From positions 186,001 to 250,000 of the forward strand of contig CALSFV010000017.1 of NCBI GenBank assembly GCA_943737045.1: a DNA stretch of 64,000 bases, given 5' to 3'. Made by a program: the position numbers and the translations under genes. Shown piece after piece: positions 37,396 through 49,713 of this stretch. Within the stretch, counting starts at the first letter, position 1, and the number at the start of each line of letters is the position of its first letter. Under the pieces are notes generated by a model. The model ran no database searches, was not told the DNA's origin, and saw only the letters and a list, made by a program, of their open reading frames with translations. This DNA is from Parapristionchus giblindavisi. Taxonomy: Eukaryota > Nematoda > Chromadorea > Rhabditida > Diplogasteridae.

Positions 37396-38494
37396 CTGAA
37401 TACTATATACATAAATTTTCTGTCTATACCTGCTACGTGATTCACTCTTTGACCTTTTTTTCTGAAACCACTTCTCCCTCTACTTCTCGATCTTCCTCTC
37501 CCTCACTCCTCTCCTATTTAGGAACCGTAATGTTTTTGATATATTATAAATATTCTTAGTCTATAAGAAACGATCCCTATTCCTAACCTGGCCATTATGT
37601 GATCGTTCTTTGAAAATGTGAGAGAGTACAGACACAGTGAGAGAGTGTGGGAAAGCGAGAGAGTGCAGAGAAAGAAAATTATGCTCTACCATCAATAAGG
37701 TTGAGTCAACAATGTTGACCCATAGGTGATTCCTTAACTTATCGATCACTTTTCCTCTGTTTTCGGCTATGTCTTCGATGTCCCTCCTCCTCTCCAATTT
37801 CCTCATTCCATCCATATTTTCTAGCTATACTTCATGTTTTTTTGAATCGTGATTAATACAGATACTTGCTATCCTCCACTCTCTCAATATCCCTTTCCCT
37901 CTACTCCTACCTCTATCTCTCTCCAAATTCTTCCTCTTCCGTTCCCTTTGTATTTCTCCCCATCTCTAGTTCCCCTCTGGCCAAGCTCTTTCTATGTTCA
38001 TACTTCGTCTCTCCCCTCTTTCTTCCTCTAACTGTCTTTCATCATCATTGCTATACCATCTTTGACCTCTCTGACTACTATTTTCATACTTTCTCATTAT
38101 CATTATCTGGTTGTGAATCTGTTGTGTTCCAATTAGTCATCATTACTATAAAGAACGTGATCCCATTTATATACCGTTCGTTTACAGTCTTGGGTCGTTT
38201 TATCCCTCCACTTTTGGTGATTTCCATCCGATTTCAGCTATTTGTCTTCCTTATCATATGTCTCTTTTCTTTTCTACCTCTCTCGTGATTATCGATCTGT
38301 TATTCCACGTTCTTCTTATTTTGTTAGGAATATATTCCCCTCGATACCTTTTGTCGTAGTTCTCTGTCACATGTATAAGATTCACATTCTCAATTTGAAC
38401 CTCTCCGCTCTGGAAACTCGATTTTCATTACTTTGCTGTTCTACGAGAAAGTTGTCATTCAGCTATTACTTTAGAAATATCAATTCCATTTCAG

Positions 38495-38642
38495 AGTGTT
38501 CAATCCATGGGCAGGGGCCTCTACTCGATGTTTTCTTCAGAAGCGGGTCGCTCCGCTCCGCGTCGGCACCGCATCCGCTCCTACTCCGCTCCGCATCCGC
38601 CTCCGCCTCAAGCACCGTCGACGTCTCTATGATCTGTTGAAG
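38495..38642 (+). pseudogene. Exon-like segment a (copy 2), frame broken
   Basis: Same splice borders as 24009-24125 (TTTCAG and GAAG/GTACGA) but 148 nt, which breaks the phase; the LDVFFRSGS motif is kept and the tail becomes Ser/Ala-rich. Extra CCGCTCC-type triplets show the proline tract expanding by slippage. Confidence 0.4.
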
Positions 38643-39081
38643 GTACGATTCTACCTTAGTTAATCTTATGTTGTGTTGAAAAGTCTTGAAAAAAAAAGAA
38701 AAACAGAGAACACTCCTTGTCTTGCACTCTCTCTCACCACTTTTTCTTTTCACTACATCTGAACACCAATTTACTATCCATTTCTCACTTCTTCCGTTAA
38801 CGGCATCGCCCAATCATTAATTTGTCCATAATCATCATTTCGCTAATTTATCCTAATGATTACTAAATCATGTTCATTTCAAAGAGAAATATGATAATTA
38901 GTTAGCGATATCGTTGGCGGAAGAAGTGCCCTCTTTTGTAATCTTGTGCAATGCTCAAAAGTTTTGTGATAGTGCAAGAGTGGATAGTTGTCTTTGCCTT
39001 TCCTTTGAACACAAATTATATTTTTGATGAATCAATGGTGATTTCGAATCGTTGAATCTCATATAATTTGATGTTTTGCAG

Positions 39082-39288
39082 GGCGAATCGTCACTGTGTC
39101 TTCGGAAGCTCGTCGTCCTCGTCGATGATGGTCTGCTCGATGCGCTCAGAAGTGGAACGCCGCCAAGCTTCTACGCCGTTCGGTCGGCGTATTCCAGCAC
39201 TGGCTGGAACTTGTTTTCCGAAAAAATAAGGAATTTGGGTGTGTTGTTGTTTGACATCTGTATCCAAGCCCGCGCACTTAAATAGGCG
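39082..39288 (+). pseudogene. Exon-like segment b (copy 2)
   Basis: Follows GTTTTGCAG. It has the same 8-base shortfall as copies 1 and 3 and also lost three bases in the RSGT motif. TATATAAA follows at 39302. Confidence 0.35.
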
Positions 39289-41040
39289 GGGTCAGCATCG
39301 CTATATAAAGAGGGTTAATCAGGAAGGGGCGGAGCCATGCATCTGTATATAAGTACTGGCGTGTTGGAGTATATGTAGATCGTTTGACATTCCTCGGACA
39401 TAGCTCGGACAATCAAACCGGCCGCTTGGTTGGCAAGAAAGTTCGATTCCCCGGAGAGGACCAACTGTTTTTGCTATTTTTTTCTTGGACGTAGTTCCGC
39501 TCTCCTTACGCTAACTTCTATATGTGACAGCGATCATGTAAACTGATTACAAACTATCTTATTTTCCTCAAAATTACACTACATATTAAAAAATATTAAT
39601 AAGGACATTGTACTTTGTGTTCAATGTGCTTTCAATGTCTATTAATATTTCATTACTTGGACGAATAAAACAAATCAATAGAACTATGACTGACGATTTC
39701 AGTAGCGTTTTAAAGTATAAAAAGGAAGACCTATAAAAGTATTCTTTAAAGAAATCGATAACGAAACATTGAGACGAAATTTGAATCTGATTTTATTAGT
39801 CATACATCCGAAATAAGTGACAACATTTTAAACAAGATGTAAATTTATGAGTGAGGCAGAAAAGAGAAGATTATTGATTGAAATGACGAACTAAAGAAAA
39901 CAAGAATTTACGTTTTTTTTTTCGTGAAATACTGTGAATCGTATATATAGTTAAAATGTAATGATTAATCTCTCATGATTTTGCTACAGTTTGTGCATAC
40001 CTAAGAGATACCATAAAGCGCACAACTTTGTTGAGGTACAGAACTACAGTATCCCAAAGATGACGTCATTTATTGATACAATGAATGTTAGTACGTGTAG
40101 TCAAAATGGAACAAATATAATGATCTAAAACAATAATACACATTGAAAAACTCTCCCAAATGTTAGCAATTATCAGAATACCATCACTGAGATCCGATAG
40201 AGAATTGGATTACTGTACCTCTAGAATATACCGTTATCGCACTGTTATTAATTTTATATTTTAAAACATCACTAAAGCGCAAAAATATTATTTTTTTACA
40301 AAATAAAGAGCGAGCTTCCGGTATAATACACTAGTTTAAACTATTTCTGATTTTTTTAAGGTGATGTACAAACTGTCCGACCCGATCACATTGTATAAAT
40401 GGTCTATGCCGCATTTTATTAATTTATTTATTTATCTCGTTTTATGAACTGAATAAGCAAATAAAAATTATGTTAATATGGAAGAGACTGTTGGATGCAA
40501 CATTCTAAGCGAAGCTAAGTGCAAGAATTGGAATTCCATGCACACCAGAGCCCTCGTCTTTGCGAACTCTTGATAAATGTGATATAAATGAAAATGAAAA
40601 ATGAACTGAATAAGCAAATAAAAATTATGTTAATATGGAACATCATCTTTGTAATGATAGTTATTATCTTTAGGAACATATATTTTTACTTTTTCATACG
40701 AAATCTTTATCAGGAGAACTAATAGAGTCAATTAGTGTTTTTATTTTATCGAAATTATAAGTTTTTAAAATTTTGAATTTTTTTCAGTGAAGTTATCCCC
40801 GCCCGCCACTCGTCTCAACAGTGGTGGTAATTCGTGTTCAGTGCGCGCGCGATGACTCTCTGCGTCTCTGCCCATCGATCTGCTCTCATCATCTGGCCAC
40901 TCTATCTTTGATCTTACTCTGATTATGAGACAGAGCCACTTCCTATCTTGTAATCAATACCATAGCCATTTCTATCTTGTAATCAATACCATAGCCAACA
41001 CCAGCCACTATATGTAGTTCTTTTCATATGTCTTCTAATA

Positions 41041-41122
41041 GGGACCCATGGTCTAGAGGATAGTAGATCGAACTGTCAATCCGATCGGTTGGTCGGCAGG
41101 GAAGTTCGTTCCCCGAGGAGGA
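41041..41122 (+). ncRNA. tRNA-like module, family 3
   Basis: CCATGGTCTAGAGGATAGTAGATC has a GGTC/GATC D-stem; a GGGA/TCCC T-stem closes the loop AGTTCGT. The anticodon arm is abnormal and acceptor ends do not pair, so it is SINE-like rather than a tRNA gene. Copies lie at 26521-26600 (5' end lost), 63248-63329 and 44731-44813 (minus). Confidence 0.55.
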
Positions 41123-41413
41123 TTAGCAAAAGAAGACATCGCCCAACAGAACCCATCTCATTTTGCCATTTTTTCTTGATGCATCTACTCTCTCCCTATG
41201 CTAACGTGGAATGTATGTCAGAGGTCCCACAGAATTATCATGAATCGCACTAACTTTTCCCTAAAATTGTAAAAATATTCTAAAATGCTATTTATGTATT
41301 TGTATGGACTGCACTATCAATGTTTTTCAATGTTTGTTGATGCAGAAACAGAAAGAGTGCATACAAAATCAATGCCGGAAGATTAAGGTAATATGTCAAA
41401 GCTGAAAAAATTA

Positions 41414-42518
41414 AGCGTATAGCTCTTAAAATGTGACTATTGTATGTTAGAGATGTTCACAAAGTTGTTACTCTATTGCTGCAATTTGATCTTTGATCTT
41501 TGTCCACAATTTTTCGATCAATGGGCGAAGATAATGGTTTTCGACAGTTTCCTTAGTTGTTGAATTTCGATTGATATTTTCTGTTAAAAGAATATAGAAT
41601 AAAAAAAACTGGAAATGTGACGATAGTATTGATTACAACATGATTATAGTATTGATTACAAGATAGGGAGTCGTTTCGTTTCAGTGCTAGATCAGTCATA
41701 GAGTGGCCAGATGAGCGTATAGCTCTTAAAATGTGACTATTGTATGTTAGAGATGTTCACAAAGTTGTTACTCTATTGCTGCAATTTGATCTTTGATCTT
41801 TGTCCACAATTTTTCGATCAATGGGCGAAGATAATGGTTTTCGACAGTTTCCTTAGTTGTTGAATTTCGATTGATATTTTCTGTTAAAAGAATATAGAAT
41901 AAAAAAAAACTGGAAATGTGACGATAGTATTGATTACAACATGATTATAGTATTGATTACAAGATAGGGAGTCGTTTCGTTTCAGTGCTAGATCAGTGAT
42001 AGAGTGGCCAGATGAGCGTATAGCTCTTAAAATGTGACTATTGTATGTTAGAGATGTTCACAAAGTTGTTACTCTATTGCTGCAATTTGATCTTTGATCT
42101 TTGTCCACAATTTTTCGATCAATGGGCGAAGATAATGGTTTTCGACAGTTTCCTTAGTTGTTGAATTTCGATTGATATTTTCTGTTAAAAGAATATAGAA
42201 TAAAAAAAACTGGAAATGTGACGATAGTATTGATTACAACATGATTATAGTATTGATTACAAGATAGGGAGTCGTTTCGTTTCAGTGCTAGATCAGTGAT
42301 AGAGTGGCCAGATGAGCGTATAGCTCTTAAAATGTGACTATTGTATGTTAGAGATGTTCACAAAGTTGTTACTCTATTGCTGCAATTTGATCTTTGATCT
42401 TTGTCCACAATTTTTCGATCAATGGGCGAAGATAATGGTTTTCGACAGTTTCCTTAGTTGTTGAATTTCGATTGTTATTTTCTGTTAAAAGAATATAGAA
42501 TAAAAAAACTGGAAATGG
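41414..42518. repeat. 300-bp tandem array, 3.7 copies
   Basis: Units start at AGCGTATAGCTCTTAAAATG: 41414-41713, 41714-42014, 42015-42314, 42315-42518 (partial). Units differ by only a few bases. The other two block-C copies have one unit each (26881 and 63620). Each unit holds GATCTTTGATCTTTG and TATTGATTACAA twice. Confidence 0.95.
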
Positions 42519-43417
42519 GGATAACTTCACTACAAAAAACATTAAAATGAAAAATTATTTATTTTGATAAAATAAAGACATTAAATTGCTCTAATAATTT
42601 TATTGGTTCATATTTCGTATAGAAAAGTCAAAATATCTTCGAATAAAAAATAATGATAATTATAATATCCTGCTAAATGACTTCAATAAATAACGAGGGC
42701 AACGCCAGCAACAGTAGAAAAATCAGGATAATAATATTAATTAATAATAGATTTATGAAGGTTGATTAGATATTGTGAACAATTGATGTAGTGATCAATA
42801 ACACAAAATACGATGTCACAACTCAGGTAGCAAAAAAATAACAATTAATTACTATTCATCGAATACGGAAAAATTAATACGTTTTCGGAAAGATTTAACT
42901 GTAGGGCAAATAATAGAGCTATTTAATTCTAACTTTATTCCAAATGACAACAACACGATTTGAATGGCTAATTAAGCTAGGGTGATTTACAGAGAAGTGC
43001 ATAGAAGATCGCTCTTTAATTAACAATTTTTTGCGATTTTGTAATGTTTTAATTTGACGCTTAGTAAGAGTATGATTGTGGATTCTATAACTACAATAAT
43101 CTCAATCAAATTTCAGCGACCGTATACTTAATATTGTTAATATTAGGCTTAATTTTTCAAAGTGTATTATTTTCAGACTATTAACTTTATTCCATTTTGA
43201 CTGCAAATACTAACTTGTAAGATTTATAATTGTTATTTTTTGCTACCTAAGTTGTGACATCGTATTTTATGTTATTGATCACTACATCAATTGTTCACTA
43301 TATCTAATCCTCCTTCTAACGCATAAATCTATTATTATTTAATATTATTATCCTGATTTTTCTACTGTTGCTGGCGTTGCCCTCGTTAAGCGATTTATTG
43401 AAGTCATTTAGCAGGAT

Positions 43418-44058
43418 ATACTTGGTCTAATTTCCCTTTCAGATAGAAGAATCGTTTCAGATCTTTCTCTAGCTCGATCGATAATGAATCGATCCACTAC
43501 ACTGAGAGCAAACTTGCCCAAATATGGGGTAATCGTTACCCAACAACGTGTATCGGGGTATCCATTTGCCCATATTTGGGGTATTCTGATTACCCATGCA
43601 TTTTGGAGAGCCAGATCACCCATTATTTTGATAAATATATAAATAAATTATAGTGGAATGCTAGTTAGATCAACACATTATGTCACCCTTGATTCGATAT
43701 AACCTTTCCTCTTTATTTGCCTCTAATTTGTTCTCAGCAAAAGTACCGCAAGAAGCTGGATTCAACAGTTGGGGTAATCGTTTGCCAGGCAAATGGGGGT
43801 GGGTAACGATTTGCCAGGTAAGTTTGCTCTCAGTGTATTATTGAACCATCTAAGTTCTTTAGATATAGACAAACACGTGATAGACACACATCTTTTGGTA
43901 TATATCATGAGTTTACTAGAAACACTGCCAGATATAATAGTTTTTCAGTTAGAGTCTCTCGATGGCTAAGTAAGTTGCCTCGTGAGGTAATCCTTTCGGA
44001 AACATCGGCAGCCTTCAAGCGTCAGCTTACTCCCGCCATTCTCCTTACATTGAAATAA
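43418..44058 (+). pseudogene. 3' end of a non-LTR retrotransposon ORF, interrupted by a MITE
   Basis: The frame from 43418 includes LSDRRIVSDLSLARS; after removing the MITE and one TA it continues in frame through SRWLSKLPREVI and SAAFKRQL to TAA at 44056-44058. This is the typical tail of LINE reverse-transcriptase proteins. It is 5'-truncated, as LINE copies usually are, and the 3' flank has TGATGAT/ATCATC-rich sequence as in RTE-like tails. Clade not settled. Confidence 0.7.
43500..43835. mobile_element. TA-flanked MITE inside the LINE fragment
   Basis: CACTGAGAGCAAACTT... matches the complement of the right end; TA occurs at 43498-43499 and 43836-43837. Excising it with one TA restores the LINE reading frame, which fixes the boundaries. 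Interior motif GGGTAATCGTT/GATTACCC recurs. Tc1/mariner-type by target site. Confidence 0.9.
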
Positions 44059-44059
44059 T

Positions 44060-44730
44060 GAATTTTGAATTTTGTGATTACCATCAACTTATGATGATTT
44101 CAATATCATTATCATCATCATACTTTTTCAGCACTAATGAAAGATTTTGCAGCATTTATTGAGAATGTTGTACATACATTTTTAAGTGAGAGTCTGTATT
44201 TTCTTCTTCCATTTTTTTTGCTGATATTTACAAAAAGGCTAACAAAAGTGAAAGATGTGAACTTTTCTCTCTCTGTCTCTATCCTTGTCTTTTATATATC
44301 TTTCCCTTTCTTATTTCCTTTCATCTCGCCTTGTCCGCCCCCCATGCGAGTAGTTCACAGACATATGCTTGTTTCTTTTATCCTTTCTGGTAGGTCCCAC
44401 CATCACCCCCTTCTGTAGTCGTCGATATCTTTCATAGTTGATCTTTGGTCCTGGCAATTCTCACTGAAGATGCTGTTACCTCCGCAAGTTCTCATGGTCC
44501 ACAACTGAGTTCACCACCACACACTCCTCGCTCACTCGCACTGTCACCCTCCGTCTTCGTCCAAGAGAGGGACCATTGTATCCTATGAGAGATCCCCTTT
44601 CTAGTGCGATTCATGATAATTCTGTGGGACCTCTGACATACATTCCACGTTAGCATAGGGAGGGCTTAAATGCATCAAGAAAAAGTGGCATAAAGAGATG
44701 GGTTCAGTTGGGCGATGTCTTCTTTTGCTA
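44060..44730. other. No gene recognised
   Basis: AT-rich then CT-rich sequence. 44580-44730 is the inverted counterpart of the tail after the tRNA-like family 3 module (compare 41123-41240). Confidence 0.4.
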
Positions 44731-44813
44731 ATACTCCTCGGGGGAACGAACTTCCCTGTCGACCAACCGATCGGATTGACAGTTCGATCTACTATCCACT
44801 AGACCATGGGTTC
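44731..44813 (-). ncRNA. tRNA-like module, family 3 (minus copy)
   Basis: Complement of the module at 41041-41122, with GGGAACGAACTTCCC and CACTAGACCATGGG. It lies just downstream of the exon-like array read on the same strand, as the family 2 module does in block A. Confidence 0.5.
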
Positions 44814-44917
44814 CTATTAGAAGGCATATCAAACGAAATACATATACTCATCCTCCCCCGTACTTATATAGCGATGCTGACCCCGCCCATTTAACTTCGC
44901 GGGCTTAGACACTGATT

Positions 44918-46231
44918 TCAAACATTAACAACCCCAAATTCTTTATTTTTTTCAGAAGACGAGTCCCAGCCAGTACTGGAAAACGCCGGCAGAACGCGAA
45001 CGTCGGAGCTTGGCGGCGTCCCACTTCTGAAGAGCACATCGAGCAGATCATCATCGACGAAGACGACGAGATTGCGAAGATGTTTGTCGACAGTGACGAT
45101 TTGCCCTGCAAAACAGCAAATTACGAGATTAAACGAGTAAACCTTTCTGAAGGATCACTTTGTATAAAACTTTGGTTTCTGTCAACGAGACAGATCAGTG
45201 AGCAGTGAAGGGGACGTTAGCAAGGGAAAGACAATGAAGTAAGGAAGGTGAAGTATATTCTAACAGAAGTTCTGTTCAAAAGCCATGAAAAAAGATAGGC
45301 AAAATCTCCACAAACTTTTCGTCTTTTCGCGACTTGAAAATAACATAACAGGAAAGAGAATCCAAGGAAAAGTCGTACCTTCACAGAAGCTTCAGGACCC
45401 TCAGTCCAGCATCTGATGTCATCTACGCAGTGACGATGGGCTTCTAGACGACCTTGCACGATGAGGAAGGATGATTCGGCCTGTAAAATGAGAAATTGAA
45501 AGGTTTGATCTGCCCGTCAAAGGTCATGTTTCAGAAAAGAGAACCAAGTCAAGCGACATACCTTGTACGGATCAGAACAAGATTGACGTCATCTTAGTCG
45601 ATTACGCAGCGGTGGCGATAGGTGTCGTGTCGACCTCTGAAATGGATTTGACATGATTTATATGATTATGTAAACAAATTGAGACCACTCTCCACACTTA
45701 TTATTGAATAAGGAGCAGAAGAATATGAATAAAGTTGAGCGGTGGTTAGAAGAGAGAGAAATGCAACATAAACAGAAAGGTACGATATATCAAGATATAG
45801 ACGCACAAAAGGATGGTATGCATCGACAGGTCTTCCCTTCCTTCCATCTCACTCATAAACATTATCGATTGATGGTCTACTCTCATCCTTAGTGATCGAT
45901 TGGTATGATCATGGATGTAAGAGAGATAGAGAGGAAGAGATGGAAAGGAAGAATGACTGATGATAAACGAAATACAGAAGATTCATACATAGATTTGCTT
46001 TGAACGATGAAAAGGAGAGACTGAAAGAAAAAAGAAAAGAGAGGAACACAACGAAAAGAAAAGAAAATAGATCACGAAAATGACAATACCATTCGCTTCT
46101 TTTCCTTTCTTTTCGTAGCTTTTCAACCATTAGTGCTACATACCTTAAAATGCCATCGCAGATTGATCGCCGTCGACAACGAAGATGGGCAGAAGAGGGT
46201 GTAGTAGAGCGCTGAGATACGTTGACGGAAT
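44918..46231 (-). CDS. Candidate spliced gene of four exon-like segments, relative of block A
   Basis: On the minus strand four segments have good splice borders: 46231-46144 (TTTTCAG...TTAAG/GTATGT), 45636-45562 (ATTTCAG...CAAG/GTATGT), 45480-45379 (TTTACAG...GAAG/GTACGA) and 45105-44918 (TTTTGCAG to TGA). The third is open only in phase 0 and encodes 34 residues including GRLEAHRHCVDDIRCW. The fourth is open in two frames; one shares LDVLFRSGTPPSS with block A's exon-like segments. The second has stops in all frames but resembles the third (YRHRCVID against AHRHCVDD), so at least one exon is degraded or non-coding. Phases of segments three and four do not agree for the shared-motif frame. 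It could be a long non-coding transcript, a decayed gene, or a gene with unseen exons. Family unknown. Confidence 0.4.
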
Positions 46232-47770
46232 CTGAAAATGAAAAGAATAAGAATAAGACCACGTAGAACGTGAGTAATGAGTAACATAAGCAAATTAGAG
46301 TATAATAGACTAAAGATTAAAGCGATCACATAAACAAATGAACAAAGATTTGAAGAAATAACGATTAAAAACGGTGTAATTAGTTGCAAATCAAGTGTTC
46401 TATTAGTCCTATATCACAACAAAGGAGAGGTAGAGAGAGGAAGAGGTAAGGGAGAGGAAGAGAGATTGTGAGAACAGGGAGAGGTAGAGAGAGAGGTGGA
46501 GAAAGGGAGAAACATCTAGACGGAGAGAGTCTACATTGAAAGAAGTTATATGAAGAAAGGCAAAGCGGCAGGTTGTTCCAATGAAATTGGCGGGAATAGA
46601 AGGAGCCAATGAATGACAAATAATATCGATCATCTCCTTTCCTTCTCTCTACTCTCTCACTAATCCATACTATCTCGCGTTCTATCTAGACATCGTCTTC
46701 CCTCTCTTACATTTGTACACTTTCTCACTCTGCTATGATCAAAGAACGATCACATTATTGCGTGTGATCATTACAGGACTGTTACAGTCAAAGTACAGTT
46801 CGATAGTTATGAAGTGAAATAATGCATTTATCATATTATGAATGAATTCACCAGTTTACATGACAGTAATTTACTTTTGTAAGTGAACAAGGTACATTAA
46901 GATGGAACTGAAACAGGTGAGAAATAGACAACTATTCTTTTCTCTTGGCAACGTGTCAAAATTAAGCATTACGGTCACATTCGAAACAATTCTCTGCAAA
47001 CAGAAAAAAGTGTACTCCACAGTACACAAGACCTGTTAATTGTTACGTTTAACATTTTTTGCGAATAGAGTGGAGATGGGTACCAACAATCTTCCAATTT
47101 GTCATCAGATTCGTTATCAAAACCTTAAAATTTAAAATTTCCATGAGGATTATATATCATTTTAAAGATCTCGTTATGCTGATTTCAATGATACATCATT
47201 ACTCCACAATACACAAGACGAAAAAATTTACAGTACCCATCGTTTTCGGAATTTACAGTACCCATCGTTTTCGGAGGAGTGTGATTTGAATTTTAATTGT
47301 TTTTTCTCATCAATAAATAATTTGTTTCAGTTTCTTTAGTCATTAAAACAACTTTTATAAAGGAAACTCATGATTAAGACTTCGAGAATCGAAAAAAATT
47401 CAGTACCCACAGAATTAAATGATGTGCGCAAATGAGCGTCGCAGCGCGCCGCAGTGACATTCGTGTACAGGAGATCGGGCTGTACTGTAGTACTGTATTT
47501 GGGGTGGTTAATAAATTATCAGATTTCCTGGTCCCCCTTTTCCTAATCATTTTGATTAATAAATTATCCACTCTTTTACGAAATGGACTCTCACTAAGAA
47601 ATTGAGATTCTTTGTTTTTTTATAAGTTTCAGATTGTCTTTGGACATAGCTTTAAAGAAGGGATTTTTTTAAAGAAAGGACCCACGAGATTTTTTTCTTG
47701 ACATGAAGAACGTGCGACATGGGAAGTGGCATTCTGTTCTCAGTTAGATTTGCCATGTTGAGCGAGTAAA

Positions 47771-47838
47771 GCGTGTGGCTCAGTTCTTATTAGTTAGCGC
47801 TTGCATCCGCACCACACGGGTTCGATTCCCTATTGCAA
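47771..47838 (+). ncRNA. tRNA-like module, family 1 (block E, second copy)
   Basis: B box GGTTCGATTCC at 47819-47829 and the same unusual D-arm region as 30021-30088; one base differs in between. Confidence 0.6.
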
Positions 47839-48481
47839 TTTTCTACATATATTTATTAGTCAAATTCAAAAACTCACGCCTTTCCCTGGCCTACACTTCG
47901 CAGTGATTTTACAATCATTATAGATAAATTGTTCTATTTTACTCGTTCCATAACAGTTGTAAGTGTGCAAATTGTGATCAGCGGTCTACCGACTTCAGAT
48001 TACCTGTCGATTTAGGACGTTCTAAACAAACAAAAATCTTACTCCACAAACAAATATGCATCTAGAGTCATTTTCGTTCTACACTAAATCGTCCATAAGA
48101 AGTGGGAGTGGACGCAATAATAAGAAATTCATATCCAAATTACCAGCATGTATGTGGTAAAATATGACAAAGCAAAAGACGATAATGGTGTATCTTAAAG
48201 GTATACAAAATAAATAAAACTCGTTAGCGTTTTGATATATTATTATGAAAGTATGGGTTCAATACCACCCTGGCTTTATTTTGTAAAGATATTCAAATTA
48301 TTTATCTATCACTTTTGCATTTCATATGTCCCAGCCATCAACCTTTTCTGAACAATATTGTCTAAGTAATTGTTCTAGTTTTACAAAAATAAATGAAAAG
48401 TATAATATTGTATCGTTTAACTTGACGTTGTCCTGTTTTGTGCATAGCTGTAGTTCTAATCCGAGATGTTCATAGTGTTTT

Positions 48482-48613
48482 GCACATAGACTCATAAATT
48501 GCGCTTTTGAAGTTTGTTCCTCTATCAGTTATTATTTGTTCGGGGACTCCGAGTTTAGAAACTACGTCTAGAATAAAACTCTTGGCTACTGTATCTGTTT
48601 TATATTGCTGACG
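48482..48613 (-). pseudogene. Integrase fragment of an LTR-type retrotransposon
   Basis: The minus strand is open for about 40 codons and includes LGVPEQIITDRGTNF, the central integrase signature with the second catalytic Asp. A stop precedes it and no flanking protease, RT or LTR was found. The family (Ty3/gypsy or BEL/Pao) cannot be fixed from this piece. Confidence 0.75.
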
Positions 48614-49713
48614 TTATCGCATATTTAGTGAAGCTACAGATTGAAACTAATTGTAAGATGAATTTGTTTCCTGAAAGTGTTTGTTCAAAGTTGATTAGTT
48701 TCATACTCTGCATTTTTAGTTGAGTCAAAATTCAGGTTCGGTTTCTCAAGTTTGTAAGTTTGACCAAATTATAAACTGATCTGCTCTGATGAACTCTGAT
48801 CTAAATTTCAAACAAACTAGAATCCCAAAGAAGAATTTCTATCCTGATTTTCAATCAAAATTAAACTTGACCTTTAGCCAAACTTCTTTGTTTTTTTCCT
48901 TAAACTGCGGCACTTTGGTTAGCTTATAATTTGGTGAAAGTTTGTACAGAACTCTATTCCCTACGATATGAGTAGTGGGAAGGTACGGTAGATTTAAGGT
49001 ACGATGGGGCGCGCTCGTGATTCCTATCACATTATTCATGGTGGATGGAAAAAAAGTTTTTCTTGGAAATCGATAAATCAATACTATCGATCAAATGTAC
49101 TATTTGGTGGTGTAGTGTAGTGTTGTGAGTTAGTTATATTCGAATCAATCAATAAGTAAGTAGATTCATTTAATCGATAAATAGATTTATAAGATTCTTC
49201 AAGCAGTCAATATTGATGAAAAGAGAAAATAGCAGCCCTTATTCTTCTATGTATTTCCCCCATTGAATCTCCCATTATCTAATGTAGCCTCTTCATCGTC
49301 TCAATCTGTTCCGCTCTTGCCTTAGAGTTAAATTAGCTTGGGATTTGCTATTAAACATGAGTGGACTCTGTTGTGTATGGCAAAAACTCTTCTTACTTCG
49401 GACAGTCACAGAACATGGAAGTTGTTCATAATACACTCGTCATCCAACTCCACAATTCTTGAATCCGAGCAGATCAACATGTATAGTTTAGAGTTGCCAA
49501 AAGAATTTGGCTCGCCCTGACTACATGACTACGGCATAACGTAAAACAGTGTTACATTCTGATGGAAAAAAACAATTCTCTCATTCCGATAGTTTGTCCG
49601 CATATTTTCTTTTGTCTTTTTCTGGTCTGCTAATCGTTGATCAAAATATTCGGAAGGAAAAATAACCACAATTAAATTAAATTTTAAATAAATTTTTCCT
49701 CTATTTTCAAAAA

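Larger units (their letters stand above)
33550..37560. repeat. Block F, copy in macro-repeat 2
   Basis: Nearly identical to 53350-57467; the only sizeable difference is about 106 bp present at 53545-53650 and missing here. Carries a Rab-like pseudogene and a hAT element in both copies, so the segmental duplication is recent. Confidence 0.93.
37561..43417. repeat. Macro-repeat copy 2, blocks A-B-C-D
   Basis: Follows block F and repeats 23150-28500 in order; A is at 37561-39390, B at 39410-40680, C at 40680-42530, and D at 42530-43417, where a retrotransposon fragment begins. The tRNA-like family 2 module here has lost its A-box half. Confidence 0.85.
46380..49150. repeat. Block E, copy in macro-repeat 3
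   Basis: Matches 28597-33546 without the foldback and without the 140-bp direct duplication. It keeps about 100 bp with an integrase motif that the other copy has lost, so each copy has had its own insertions and deletions. Confidence 0.9.

Noticed and set aside
36624..37559. Open frames across the hAT element (also 56531-57466)
   Set aside because: Phe/Arg/Lys-rich products of TTTTTCG repeats; no DDE or zinc-finger transposase motif.
37866..38288. 140-codon open frame in block A, with similar ones near 23864 and 58161
   Set aside because: It lies in a pyrimidine-rich tract giving Ser/Leu/Pro/Phe-rich translation and overlaps other frames; copies differ by frame-breaking indels. Only the parts next to the splice borders were kept as exon-like.
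41414..42518. CRISPR-like array
   Set aside because: Whole 300-bp units are repeated with no short repeat/unique spacer layout, and the genome is eukaryotic.
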